NCBI RefSeq assembly: GCF_900100735.1
Contig: NZ_FNCJ01000009.1
Span: forward strand, 248,001 to 312,000
DNA: 64,000 nucleotides
Direction: 5' to 3'
From: Paraburkholderia phenazinium
GTDB lineage: Bacteria; Pseudomonadota; Gammaproteobacteria; Burkholderiales; Burkholderiaceae
Shown: positions 8,292-17,800 of the stretch, piece by piece
Layout: each line of letters opens with the position of its first letter
Position numbering within the stretch: position 1 is the first letter of the stretch
Notes under the pieces: generated by a model
Seen by the model: the letters and a program-made list of their open reading frames with translations, nothing else
What the model was told of the DNA's origin: nothing
Databases searched by the model: none
Translations under genes and position numbers: made by a program

Positions 8292-9379
8292 ACAATGCTA
8301 TGAATTTTTCCGGCGGCCCGGGCGCATTGCCGGCCACGGTGTTGAGTGAGACGCGCGAGGCCATCGCAGCGTTGCATGAGACCGGTCTCTCGGTGCTAGG
8401 GATGAGCCACCGCTCGGCGTGGTTCCGTGGCGTGCTCGATGAAGCCGAGCACAATCTGCGCGTGCTGCTCGGCATCCCGGATCACTATCACGTGCTGTTT
8501 ATGCAAGGCGGCAGCAGCCTGCAATTCTCGATGCTGCCGATGAATTTCCTGCGCGCGAGCGGCCGCCACGCCGAGTACATCGTGTCGGGTTACTGGAGCG
8601 CCAAGGCGCCAGTGGAAGCGCGCCACGAAGGCGACACGCGGGTAGTATGGGATGGCGGTGGCGACGGCTACCGCCGCCTGCCGGCAGCGGATGAGTTGCA
8701 GCTATCGCCGCAGGCAGCGTATCTGCATTACGTGTCCAACGAAACCGTCGAAGGACTCGAATTCACCGACGCCCCCGGCTTGCCCGAGGTGCCGCTGGTG
8801 TGCGACATGTCGTCGAACCTGCTGGCCGCGCCGCTCGATATCGAGCGCTACGCCATGATCTACGCGCATGCGCAGAAGAACCTCGGCCCGGCCGGCGTCA
8901 CCGTGGTGATCCTGCGCGACGAGTTCGCGCAGCGCGCCACCCACGCCTTGCCCACCCTGCTCGACTACCGCACCCATATCGCCGCGCGCTCGGTCTACAA
9001 CACGCCACCGGTGTTCGCCATCTATGTGCTGATGCTGGTGACGCGCTGGCTGCGCGACGAGGTGGGTGGCGTCGCGAAGATGGCCGACATCAACCGCTCC
9101 AAGTCGGCACAACTATACAGCGCGCTCGATGCGGATCCTGCGTTCTACAGCGTGCATGGTGCACGCGAGTGCCGTTCGACGATGAATGTGGCGTTCCGCC
9201 TGCCCGATCCGCAGATGGAGGCGCGCTTTCTCGAAGCCGCCGCGCGCGAGGGCTTTCACGGCCTCGAAGGACACCGCTCGATCGGCGGCCTGCGCGCATC
9301 GCTCTACAACGCGGTGACGCTGGAGGCGGTCACCGCATTAGCGGAGTGGCTGGGCGAGTTTCGCCGCCGCGAGGGTTAG
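8288..9379 (+). CDS. SerC-like phosphoserine aminotransferase family protein
   Basis: 363 residues of fold-type I aminotransferase. The opening MNFSGGPGALPATVL and GLSVLGMSHRSAWF are the SerC signature regions; FMQGGSSLQF binds the cofactor phosphate, DMSSNLL precedes the active site, and Lys197 in HAQKNLGPAG is the PLP-binding lysine. SerC transfers an amino group from glutamate to 3-phosphohydroxypyruvate (and in B6 synthesis). This copy sits outside the usual gyrA-serC-pheA type setting and is coupled by a 4-nt overlap to an ATP-grasp gene, so it may be a specialised paralogue. The rest of the genome is not visible, so a housekeeping role cannot be excluded. Confidence 0.82.
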   Translation: MNNAMNFSGGPGALPATVLSETREAIAALHETGLSVLGMSHRSAWFRGVLDEAEHNLRVLLGIPDHYHVLFMQGGSSLQFSMLPMNFLRASGRHAEYIVSGYWSAKAPVEARHEGDTRVVWDGGGDGYRRLPAADELQLSPQAAYLHYVSNETVEGLEFTDAPGLPEVPLVCDMSSNLLAAPLDIERYAMIYAHAQKNLGPAGVTVVILRDEFAQRATHALPTLLDYRTHIAARSVYNTPPVFAIYVLMLVTRWLRDEVGGVAKMADINRSKSAQLYSALDADPAFYSVHGARECRSTMNVAFRLPDPQMEARFLEAAAREGFHGLEGHRSIGGLRASLYNAVTLEAVTALAEWLGEFRRREG

Positions 9380-9395
9380 GCGGCGCGGCGCAGCG

Positions 9396-9866
9396 TCAAT
9401 GAGCGGACAGATGCTGGTCGAGGAACGGCACGAAACCGTTTTGCGTCGCCACGATCTTCTTGACGCACTCATCGTAGTCCGAGCCCATCGTACGATCCGG
9501 GCCGTACATGCCGCGGCACTGCGCATACAGTGTGATAGTCGCGCCAGCGCCGTGCGCCGCCCGGTTCGCCGAATAGACTGCGTGACCCGAGCGGCCCGGC
9601 ACGTCGGATTCGATCGCAACCGCGTCAGAGCGTACCACCGGCTCTTCCGAATGCTGCGCCACGTAGTCCTTCGTCAGTTGCCAGGCCTGATCGCATTGCG
9701 CCTGATCGCGGCAGGTGGCCGTGGCATCCGTCTGAGCCGCCTCCAGAAGGCGTTCGGAGCGGGCAAAGTCGTTGTCTCGTTGCGCCTCTTTGTCGGCGGA
9801 TGACGCACAGGCAGTAAGCGTAAGCGCAGCGAGGACGGCGAGCGCAGCGGCGAGAGTCGTTTTCAC
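9396..9866 (-). CDS. Putative lipoprotein, unknown function
   Basis: 156 residues with a clear lipoprotein signal: MKTTLAAALAVLAALTLTAC, lipobox LTAC with Cys20. The mature part has four further cysteines (TCRDQAQCDQAW, AQCRGMYG, YDECVKKI) and a central GHAVYSANRAAHGAGATI segment. It converges on the SerC-like gene, with 16 nt between the two stop codons. I do not recognise a functional family. The 275 nt between 9867 and 10141 hold nothing I can support. Confidence 0.7.
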   Translation of the reverse strand: MKTTLAAALAVLAALTLTACASSADKEAQRDNDFARSERLLEAAQTDATATCRDQAQCDQAWQLTKDYVAQHSEEPVVRSDAVAIESDVPGRSGHAVYSANRAAHGAGATITLYAQCRGMYGPDRTMGSDYDECVKKIVATQNGFVPFLDQHLSAH

Positions 9867-10141
9867 TGGATGAAGGTCCCGAGTCGAAGTCGACGGAGAT
9901 TATAGACAAGTGCGCGCCCCAGTCGCAGTTGTCGGGATGAGGGCGCAATAGCGCTGCGGTGAGTAGTCTCGGCGAAGTGGCGATTCAGGCCAGAAAGACC
10001 CGATAGAAGCTAAAGGCGTTCAAGCAAAGCCGGCAGATTTGAGCGCCATGGATTCGTCGGTGTCGTGTGCACAAGGCTGCCATGGTGGTGTATTGGCATC
10101 CCGCTGTCGAGTAGTGGCGGACAAAGCGTGCCCGTCCGCAA

Positions 10142-11359
10142 CTATCGAAACACCACGGTTTTAGGAGCTTTCGCGCGCCGTGCGGCGGTGCGGCGCGCCT
10201 TGAGCTTCTTGAACCAGATAACAAGGCCGGTCGCGCTCAGCAACGCCACCATCACGCCCATGAAGCTGACGAGGACGCGTCCAGGCAGCCCCAAAATACG
10301 TCCTGAATGCAGCGGGAACTGCGCCTGCATGAAGACATCCCCAGCGCTCCCACGCCACGGCACCGAACCGCCTACCTGGCGCCCGGTCTGCGCGTCCCAA
10401 TAGATCCATGCATTGCCAAGGCTGCCGTCAGCGTAATCGCCGCCCGGCTTGAAATAGCCCACGCCGTACAGATTGAGCGAGGCGATTTCGAAGGTCGCGC
10501 CCGGCGCGGCGCTCAACTTCATCTCCTGTCCGGCGGCTGTCGCCAACGCTACGATGCGCTCGCGGCTCAAGCTCGCGGCACCGGCCGGATGCGGCGCAAG
10601 CAGTTCAGGATTGCTTTCGGGCTCGGGCGTCAGCGTCGAAAAGAGCGACACGACCGGCCGCATGACAGGCTGCGCGAGGTTCATCCCGATCGAGGTCAGC
10701 GCAATCACGCCCAGCAGCCCCCACACCCATACGCCGCCCGAGCGATGCAGGTCGAACACCAGCGCATAGCCGCCACGCTGGACCCGAAACGCCAACGACT
10801 TGCGCCACGCCTTGAAGCTCGGAAACGCCAGCACTAGCGCAATCACACTATCGAACAACCAGACGATCGCGACGATCCCCAGCAACCAGACACCAATGGC
10901 GATACCGTTGCCGGTGGTGGGCAGATACAGCGTGTAGTGAAACTGATAAAGGAACGGCATCAGATTGAGCCGCTTGAGCGACAACGCGCCCCAGTCGCGG
11001 CGCGCCTGGATGCGCCCGGTAGCGGGATCCACGGCGATCTGATTGAAGCCCAGCGCATAAGGCTGGCCGGTGGAGGGATCGCGCCGACCCTCGACGCGCA
11101 TCAGCAGGGTTCGGCCCGGCACCACGCCCAGCGGCAGATAGGTCACGCGCAGGTGCGGGTCTGCGGCCTCGACCCGGTTGGCGAGTTCCAGTGACGACAG
11201 CGCAGGGGCGGCCGAACGTGCGTAGTAGAACTCAGGGTTCAAGAGCGCATCGAGCTCCTGATTCCACGCGATAACGGCGCCTGTGAGACCGGAGACGAAC
11301 AGGAACAGCGCCGTGCCGATGCCGAACCAGCGATGCAGGCGGACAAGTATCGGTCTCAT
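10142..11359 (-). CDS. PepSY-associated transmembrane protein (iron-uptake associated)
   Basis: 405 residues. The start MRPILVRLHRWFGIGTALFLFVSGLTGAV is the classic first helix of PepSY_TM proteins (His-containing LHRWFG), followed by a periplasmic PepSY-like segment and further membrane spans (GIVAIVWLFDSVIALVLAF, GVWVWGLLGVIALTSIG, VLVSFMGVMVALLSATGLVIWF). Members are inner-membrane proteins often encoded with TonB-dependent siderophore receptors and thought to act in iron reduction or uptake. The gene lies 74 nt downstream of such a receptor on the same strand, consistent with one Fur-controlled transcript. Confidence 0.88.
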   Translation of the reverse strand: MRPILVRLHRWFGIGTALFLFVSGLTGAVIAWNQELDALLNPEFYYARSAAPALSSLELANRVEAADPHLRVTYLPLGVVPGRTLLMRVEGRRDPSTGQPYALGFNQIAVDPATGRIQARRDWGALSLKRLNLMPFLYQFHYTLYLPTTGNGIAIGVWLLGIVAIVWLFDSVIALVLAFPSFKAWRKSLAFRVQRGGYALVFDLHRSGGVWVWGLLGVIALTSIGMNLAQPVMRPVVSLFSTLTPEPESNPELLAPHPAGAASLSRERIVALATAAGQEMKLSAAPGATFEIASLNLYGVGYFKPGGDYADGSLGNAWIYWDAQTGRQVGGSVPWRGSAGDVFMQAQFPLHSGRILGLPGRVLVSFMGVMVALLSATGLVIWFKKLKARRTAARRAKAPKTVVFR

Positions 11360-11433
11360 CGGCGTAACGGCACGGGCATGCAGGCGCCGCGCGGCGCCTG
11401 AACAATGTCGTCATGCGGCATCGGCGCCCGCAT

Positions 11434-13608
11434 TTAGAACTGCATCGTCGCACTCACCACGGCGGTGCGCGTCGGCGACGGTGCAACGTAGTAGCCCCAG
11501 GCCGTGGTCCAGTAGCGGCGATTGAACAGATTGTTGATGCCCGCGCGCAAGGTCACGTCCTTGCCGGCGATCCGCGTGTCGTATCGGCCGCTCAGGTCGT
11601 ACGTCACGTACGACGGCACGAACTGGGTATTCGCGGCATCGACGGCCATGTCGCTCACATACTTGCCGCCAAACGCGAGCGTAAGCGGTCGCAGATACGA
11701 CGGGTTGTATTCGATGCGGCCCGTCGCCGTGAAGCGCGGCGCGCCGTAGACACGCTTGCCGTCGATGCTCGGGTCGTCGATATCGACGGCCTTGGCGTCG
11801 AGCCACATCACCCCGCCGAGAATGCGCCACTCGTTGGTGAGCGCGAGCCAGCCGCTTGCATCGACACCGGTATAGCGCTTGGTGCCGTCTTGCACGAAGA
11901 CGTTGGCGGTGTTGGTGTAGCCGTAGCCCTGGTCGACGCGGAACAGCGCCAGATTAGCGCCCCACTTCGCGTGATCCGTCTTGACGCCGACTTCATATTG
12001 CTTGCTGCGCAAGGGGCCAAAGGTAGCCGGATAGTTGACGTTGGTGTTCGATGCCGAACCGCCCTGCTCCAGCGACTCGACATAGCTCGCATAGAGTGTG
12101 GAATACGGATCGGTCTTGAACATCAGCGCGACGGTCGGCGTGACCGGGTCCGCACTGTATTGCGACGTCACCGCGCTGCTCGGAGCGTAGACGTCCTGGC
12201 GGAACTGCGTGTAACGCAGACCGAGCAAGGCGGAGAAACGCGAGGTGAACTGCACGGTGTCGCTCGCGTAAAGCGCGGCCTGAGTGGCGCGCGACTGGCG
12301 GTACAGATTCTCGCCGATTCCGACCTCGGCATTGGTCAGCAACGAACTGCCGTACAGATTGCCGGTGCCGAGCGAATAGCCGCTGTTCCAGCCTGTGCTG
12401 TTGTCGTATTCGCTGGTCTGCGACTGAAAGCCCGCACCGATCACGACGTCATGCTTGATGACGCCGGTATTGAACTGCCCCTGCACCATCGCGTCGACGT
12501 TCTGATAGAAGTAGCGCGTCATGGCGGCATACAGCGTGTTCGTATAGTCGCCTGCGCTGTTCGTCACGTACAGCAGACTATCGGAGTTGGTGCGGTTTTC
12601 CTTGGCGAAGCGATACTTCAGGCTCGCGTGCCAGTTATCCGAGAGACGATAGTCGAGACCCGTGCCGAACGAGGCCATCTCCGTCTGATAGTAATTCTGC
12701 GGCTGCGTAAGGTCCCGGGTGATCGAGCTCGCGTCGGGAATGCCCAGCCCGGAACCGAACATCAGGCCGAACAGCGTGCCGTTGGTTTTGCGCTTCTGAT
12801 ACAACGCGTCGGCGCTCCAGGTGAGATCTGGGGTAATGCGGAAGTCGAGCGCCAGCGACGCCACCTGGCGGCGCACGTGACCGTTCTGCTCGGCGGTATT
12901 GCCGTCTTCGTTCACCAGGTTGAGCCGGTAACCGAAGCGGTTGTCGTTGCCGAAACGCCCGCCCAGATCGAGCTTTTCGCTGAACACGCCGGCCGACTCG
13001 TAACCGACCGAAATGCTGCGATACGGATCGTCGGTCGGGCGCTTCAGGACATAGTTGACGATCCCGCCCGGCGAGCCGAAGCCATACATGAACCCGGACA
13101 GGCCCTTGAGCAGTTGCACCTGTTCGAAGGGCTCGAGCGGCAGATCGGTGTCCCACGACGGAAAGCTCTGAGCATCCACCTTGATGCCGTTCAGGGTATC
13201 GACCGGCATGCCGCGGATGCTGAACATCGAGTTTTCGCTGATCCGGTTGCTGCTGCTGACCGCGGCGGCCGGGTCGTACATGAACAGATCGTTGGCGGTC
13301 GACGCCATCAGATCCTCAGCCTCCTCGCTCGTCACAACGTGTGTGGAGAACGGCGTGTCCACCTGCTTGCGCGAACCCAGCGCGCCAGCGCTGACGGTGT
13401 CGGTCTGGGTGGGGGAGTCGGCCGTCGCGGTGACGCTGACGACGGGCAGTGTCTCCGCGTCCGTCGCAGCGCTTTGGGCCCAGCCAGGTGTCGAGAGCGT
13501 CGAGAGCGACAAGCCGACGCTTGCAAACAGCGCGGCACTGAGAAGCGAAGGAGTACGGTTCGCGCCGCGGACAAACGCGGGACGACTGGCGGTAGACAGG
13601 TTCAGCAT
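11434..13608 (-). CDS. TonB-dependent siderophore receptor
   Basis: 724 residues from the ATG at 13608; the frame is open to 13872 but the signal peptide (hydrophobic stretch ending TPGWAQS, about residue 45) fixes the start. A TonB-box-like ETLPVVSVTA is followed by a plug domain (TANDLFMYDPAAAVSSSNRI, SMFSIRGMPVDTLNGIKV, VQLLKGLSGFMYGFGSPGGIVNYVLKR split across motifs) and a 22-strand-type barrel ending in Phe (VVSATMQF). It imports a ferric siderophore across the outer membrane. A Fur-box-like element sits about 110 nt upstream. The siderophore cannot be named from sequence. Confidence 0.93.
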   Translation of the reverse strand: MLNLSTASRPAFVRGANRTPSLLSAALFASVGLSLSTLSTPGWAQSAATDAETLPVVSVTATADSPTQTDTVSAGALGSRKQVDTPFSTHVVTSEEAEDLMASTANDLFMYDPAAAVSSSNRISENSMFSIRGMPVDTLNGIKVDAQSFPSWDTDLPLEPFEQVQLLKGLSGFMYGFGSPGGIVNYVLKRPTDDPYRSISVGYESAGVFSEKLDLGGRFGNDNRFGYRLNLVNEDGNTAEQNGHVRRQVASLALDFRITPDLTWSADALYQKRKTNGTLFGLMFGSGLGIPDASSITRDLTQPQNYYQTEMASFGTGLDYRLSDNWHASLKYRFAKENRTNSDSLLYVTNSAGDYTNTLYAAMTRYFYQNVDAMVQGQFNTGVIKHDVVIGAGFQSQTSEYDNSTGWNSGYSLGTGNLYGSSLLTNAEVGIGENLYRQSRATQAALYASDTVQFTSRFSALLGLRYTQFRQDVYAPSSAVTSQYSADPVTPTVALMFKTDPYSTLYASYVESLEQGGSASNTNVNYPATFGPLRSKQYEVGVKTDHAKWGANLALFRVDQGYGYTNTANVFVQDGTKRYTGVDASGWLALTNEWRILGGVMWLDAKAVDIDDPSIDGKRVYGAPRFTATGRIEYNPSYLRPLTLAFGGKYVSDMAVDAANTQFVPSYVTYDLSGRYDTRIAGKDVTLRAGINNLFNRRYWTTAWGYYVAPSPTRTAVVSATMQF

Positions 13609-13714
13609 CGTGTTCGGATTGAGCGCAGGCGCGAACAAACGCCCGTGCAGCAAGGCTTGCGCGGGACGGAAGCGCTCGTAGCGGTTGTGGTTAGGCGGAA
13701 TGCATATTTGTGAA

Positions 13715-13743
13715 CGCGAATGATAATGCGAGTGATTCTCATC
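13715..13743 (-). promoter_or_regulatory. Fur-box-like element upstream of the TonB receptor
   Basis: On the minus strand the sequence contains GAGAATCACT followed by CGCATTATCATTCG, close to the GATAAT-type repeats bound by Fur. It is about 110 nt upstream of the receptor start, so the receptor and PepSY genes are probably repressed by iron. Confidence 0.6.
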
Positions 13744-13870
13744 TGCAACATAAATCTTGCGGAGAGCTTTCTGGGATGCCGTGAGGGAGGGCAACGGCCA
13801 GGAGCCACGCCTTCGAGCGGCACGTGCGCCAGCCGGGCCACTCCCTGATCGAGCAATGCGCGTCGTGGGC

Positions 13871-13906
13871 AAAAAAAAGCCCCGAGGCTCGCGCGCTCAG
13901 GGGGTG
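13871..13906 (-). terminator. Candidate second terminator
   Basis: On the minus strand an imperfect GC-rich stem (CCCC..., pairing with GGGG with bulges) is followed by eight T residues. It lies about 65 nt beyond the stronger terminator at 13964-13988 and may act as its backup. Confidence 0.4.
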
Positions 13907-13963
13907 CGCATTATTCGACGACCCGTTATTTATCCGGACTCCTGATGAAGTCCGTCGGCATAT

Positions 13964-13988
13964 AAAAAAAGCCGGCGCAAGCCGGCTG
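13964..13988 (-). terminator. Rho-independent terminator after the repeat-protein gene
   Basis: On the minus strand a 7-bp stem (AGCCGGC/GCCGGCT, loop of 4) is followed by seven T residues. It ends a 3' region containing two more hairpins: 14041-14059 (ATGCTC/GAGCAT) and 13996-14020 (CTAGCGA/TCGCTAG). Confidence 0.8.
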
Positions 13989-14090
13989 AAAGACTCTAGC
14001 GATTTCCGAGGGGTCGCTAGAACCTGAGAGAGACCACATTATGCTCAAGTCGAGAGCATGCATTCCTCCAATAAGACTGCAAAACCGGCA

Positions 14091-14759
14091 TCACATTAGC
14101 GTTTTGCGATCTTCGTCCGTGTGTCCGCCGTGTGCCGGCGGCGCCGCACAATAGGCAGGTTCCGCTCGCATACCTGGGGTGATGGCACAGTAAGCAGGCT
14201 TTGCTTCCATCCCCGGTGTGATCGCACAGTAAGCCGGCTTCGCTCCCACCCCCGGTGTGATCGCACAGTACGCTGGCTTCGCTCCCACCCCCGGCGTAAT
14301 CGCACAGTACGCTGGCTTCGCTCCCACCCCCGGTGTGATCGCACAGTACGCTGGCTTCGCCTCCACCCCCAATGCGGTGCCAAACTCGCGCGCCATCAAT
14401 TCGCTTGTTGCCCCCGCCAATTCGAACAGACGCGCTTCATCCTCGGCCCCATCGATACCCACGTAGGGGTTGTGGTGCAGCACGTAGCCGAAGATACGCT
14501 CGCAATCCGGCGCATAGCGCTGCGTATCGAGAATGTGGGCGTGCCAGAACTGATCCACCTCCTCGCCCGGTACGATCGCGACCGTGGGGTACTTCGCCGA
14601 CAATTTCAGGAATTGCCGATACCCAAGCTCGGCTCGCGTCACCGTCTCCGGAGTCCACCCACCGTCATGCCGATGAAGCAACTTCGCCTTCATCCGGTCG
14701 AACTCAAGCTCGTCGATTGCCTGCCAGGCCCCCGCTACATCCCGTATTTGCTCTTGCAT
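14091..14759 (-). CDS. GRDP-like protein with C-terminal Cys-containing tandem repeats
   Basis: 222 residues from the ATG at 14759, which has AAAGGAG 7 nt upstream. Residues 40-105 contain GYRQFLKLSAKYP and VDQFWHAHILDTQRYAPDC, the hallmark of the glycine-rich domain-containing protein-like family (PF07173 type). Residues 133-205 are six tandem 13-residue units based on AKPAYCAITPG with V/M-G/E between them, Cys at 139, 152, 165, 178, 191 and 204, the last unit degenerate. A hydrophilic tail follows. The gene starts 46 nt after the GGDEF/EAL gene stop, so co-transcription is possible. Function unknown. No signal peptide and no neighbouring peptide-modifying enzyme are seen. Confidence 0.8.
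   Translation of the reverse strand: MQEQIRDVAGAWQAIDELEFDRMKAKLLHRHDGGWTPETVTRAELGYRQFLKLSAKYPTVAIVPGEEVDQFWHAHILDTQRYAPDCERIFGYVLHHNPYVGIDGAEDEARLFELAGATSELMAREFGTALGVEAKPAYCAITPGVGAKPAYCAITPGVGAKPAYCAITPGVGAKPAYCAITPGMEAKPAYCAITPGMRAEPAYCAAPPAHGGHTDEDRKTLM
14145..14363 (-). repeat. 39-bp in-frame tandem repeat, about 5.6 units
   Basis: Near-identical 39-bp units with few substitutions encode the 13-residue repeats of the GRDP-like protein. Near-identity at silent positions indicates recent expansion or homogenisation. Confidence 0.9.
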
Positions 14760-14805
14760 GGTAAAGCTCCTTTCTCGTGTGGTGAGCGCGTCTGCAGAAT
14801 GATGT

Positions 14806-17800
14806 TCAGACACGCACGGCTTGCGGATCCTGCTCTTCGGCAAGACCGCGATCCGACCGGCGACTCAAAAAGGCGGTCATGTCGCTGGCAGGAATAGGAC
14901 GGCTGAAGAAGTACCCCTGGACTTCATCGCAGCCTTCATTACGCAGAAAATCGATGTGCGCCTGAGTCTCGGCGCCCTCGGCGACGACCTCCAGGCCAAG
15001 GCTGTGTCCGAGCGCAATAACCGCGCTGGCAATCTGCGCGTCGCTCTCGCTGTCGGGCACATCGCGGATAAACGACCGGTCGATTTTCACCACGTCGATC
15101 GGGAAGTGGTTCAGATAGGCTAACGATGAATACCCGGTGCCGAAATCGTCGATCGACAGGCGAACACCCGTTCTCTTCAGACTCGTGAGCCAGCCGGCTG
15201 CCTGTTCGGGATGGCGCATGACCATGCTCTCGGTCAACTCCAGCTCGAGCAACTCACCGGGCAGTTGCGCGTGTTCGAGCGCCGCGACAATCTCGGTGTG
15301 CAGATGCGGATCGGTAAACTGGCGCGCCGACAGATTGACGGACACGCGTATGGGTCCGAGGCCTTGCGCGAGCCACTCGGCGTTCTGCCGGCATGCCTCG
15401 CGCAACACCCACGCCCCAATCGGAACAATCGCACCGGTTTGTTCGGCCAGTGGAATGAAATCCGATGGCATCACCAGTCCAACCGTTGGGTGATTCCAGC
15501 GGATCAGCGCCTCGACGCCGGTACACCTGTTTGAGCTCAGCGAGATACGCGGCTGGTAGTACAGCACGAACTCGCCCCTGTCGACCGCAAACCGCAGATC
15601 GGACTCCATATCGATACGGCGCTCGAGAGACGTACTCATCTCGCGGACGTACAGTTGGTGCGTATTCTTGCCCCGCTGCTTGGCGCCATACATCGCGATA
15701 TCCGCATGCTTGAGGAGCGTCTGGGCGTCGTCGCCATCGCCGGGGAACGAACTGATGCCGATACTGGCGGTCACCGCCAATTGCCTTCCGCTCACCATAA
15801 ACGGATCGGCAAGCGCGGCCCGGACCGCATCGATGGAGCGATTGACATCAGTTGGCTCGTCCCGCTGTCCCTCGACTAGCACGATGAATTCGTCCCCGCC
15901 CAGACGGGCGATGATCCCGGTCTGCGTCACCTGCTGGCGCAGCCGGTCGGCAACGGCACGCAGCAGCAGGTCGCCAGCGTTGTGTCCAAGCGAGTCGTTG
16001 ACGTCCTTGAACTGATCCAGATCGATAAAGAGGACATAGAGTACGGTCTCGTCGCGGCGTGCGCGCAATAGCGCCTCTTCGAGCTGGTCCCTGAACATCA
16101 GGCGGTTCGGCAAACCAGTCAGCACGTCGTGATTCGCGATGAAGCGCAGATTCTCTTCAGCCTGGCGCCGCAGCAGGAAGTGGCTCGCCTGGATGGCGAC
16201 CGAGCGCGCCATTGCCAGCGCATGGGGCTCCGTCTGGCGCCGGTCGCGCGCATAGAATTCCGCCATGCCGAGCGTCGTTGAACCGGCACGCAACGGGAAG
16301 GTGAACACCGTCGTGATACCCGCCGCCGCGAGCCATTCGGCGTGCGCGAGGCGCGTCAAGGTATGCTGTCCCGAGCTCCAGCAAGGCTCCGTTGCGCCCT
16401 CCGCGGCGGCAGCCGATGGGCTATCCCGTCGCGACAGCAGCCAGCGCTCGAGTTCCGGGACGCGCGTGCTATAGGTGACACCAAGCGATTGTCGCTGACT
16501 GTGTTCGGTCGGCCAGAACGCACCCGCCTCCCAGCCCATGCCATCCACCAGCACCTCGATCAGTTGCCTGAACACGTCGAACTCGCTCGTCGCCGTCGCC
16601 AGTTGCAGGGTGATGGCATGCTCCTGCTGCTGTGCGCGCTCCGCCGACTTGCGTTGCGTGATTTCCAGCGCGGTTCCACGCAGTGCCCGCTGATCGGGCG
16701 AACCGTACGCGTGCCCGATCAGATGCAGCCATCCTCTTCGCCCCCGCGAGGACCGGTAGCGGCATTCGATCTGGAACGGGGCACCGGTACGAAGCGTCCG
16801 GTTGGCGCAGGCCGCGAGCTTCGCGCGATCCGCCGGGTCGATCAGGTTCATCAGTGCCGCCGGGGTCGGCGCCCCGCGTCGCCAACCGAGGAGGCGAATC
16901 ATCTCGTTCGACAGAAGGACCATCTTGCCGTCGGGACTGATCTGCCAGTCACCCAGATGGGCAATGCGCTGTGCTTCGGCGCGGGCGATTTCGCTCGCCC
17001 TGAGCGTATGCGTGATCCGTTCGGCCAGCCTGACGGCACGCACCCGCGAACTTGACAACGCGTAGCCCAGCGAGCTCAGCAGCACGCTGATCACCGTGCC
17101 CGCGATCGCGGCAAATATCGGCAAACGGCGTTGCGTACCGCTCAACACGGCCGGATCAGCGGCGAAAACAATCAGCCAGCGTCGCCCACCAAAGAGTTGC
17201 ACCAGACTCGTCGACAATTGCCGGCCATCGGCTGCTGCCACGCCAGGCGCGCCAGGCACGCCGCCGGGCCGCAGCGATGGCTCGGCAGCAGACGCGCCGG
17301 CGGCGCTTGCAGGACCGCGCGCCATCTCGCCGACGCCGGCGATGCTATCGAAGAGCATGGTGGACGGCGATGGGGACACGACTGGCGCTTCGAGCGCGCC
17401 TGCGTCATAGATGCGGAAGTGAATCACGCGGAGCGTCTCATCGCTGAGCAGCCCGGTCATCAGATCCTTGACGCGGATGCCCGCTCCGACCGAGCCGATA
17501 TACGCGCGCCGACGCTCACCGACCGTATCGTGCAACATGCCTTTCCGGTAGACCGGCAGCCGCAATGCGATACCAACGTGCGGGTTGCTGCCCTCCGCCA
17601 GAATCAGCCGCCCACTGCTGACCGGCTGCCCGGTGTCGCGTGATCGCTCGAGGGCCGCCAGGCGCCGTGGCTGCACACCGAGGTCGAGGCCAAGCGATGG
17701 CAGATTGGGCGCCAGCGGTTCGACATAGGACAAGACATAGTAGTTATGGCGCAAGCCAGGCGGACTGATTGCGAAATCAATGCCAGCATCGCGCAAGATC

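Noticed and set aside
11413..13713. 766-codon open frame antisense to the TonB receptor
   Set aside because: Arg/His/Ala-rich product without domains, exactly opposite a well-supported gene; a normal by-product of high GC content.
13990..14060. Possible glycine or other riboswitch near CCTGAGAGAG
   Set aside because: The conserved blocks do not occur in the right order and the element lies after, not before, a gene.
14145..14363. CRISPR-like regular repeats
   Set aside because: Units are contiguous 39-bp in-frame copies without spacers and encode part of a protein.
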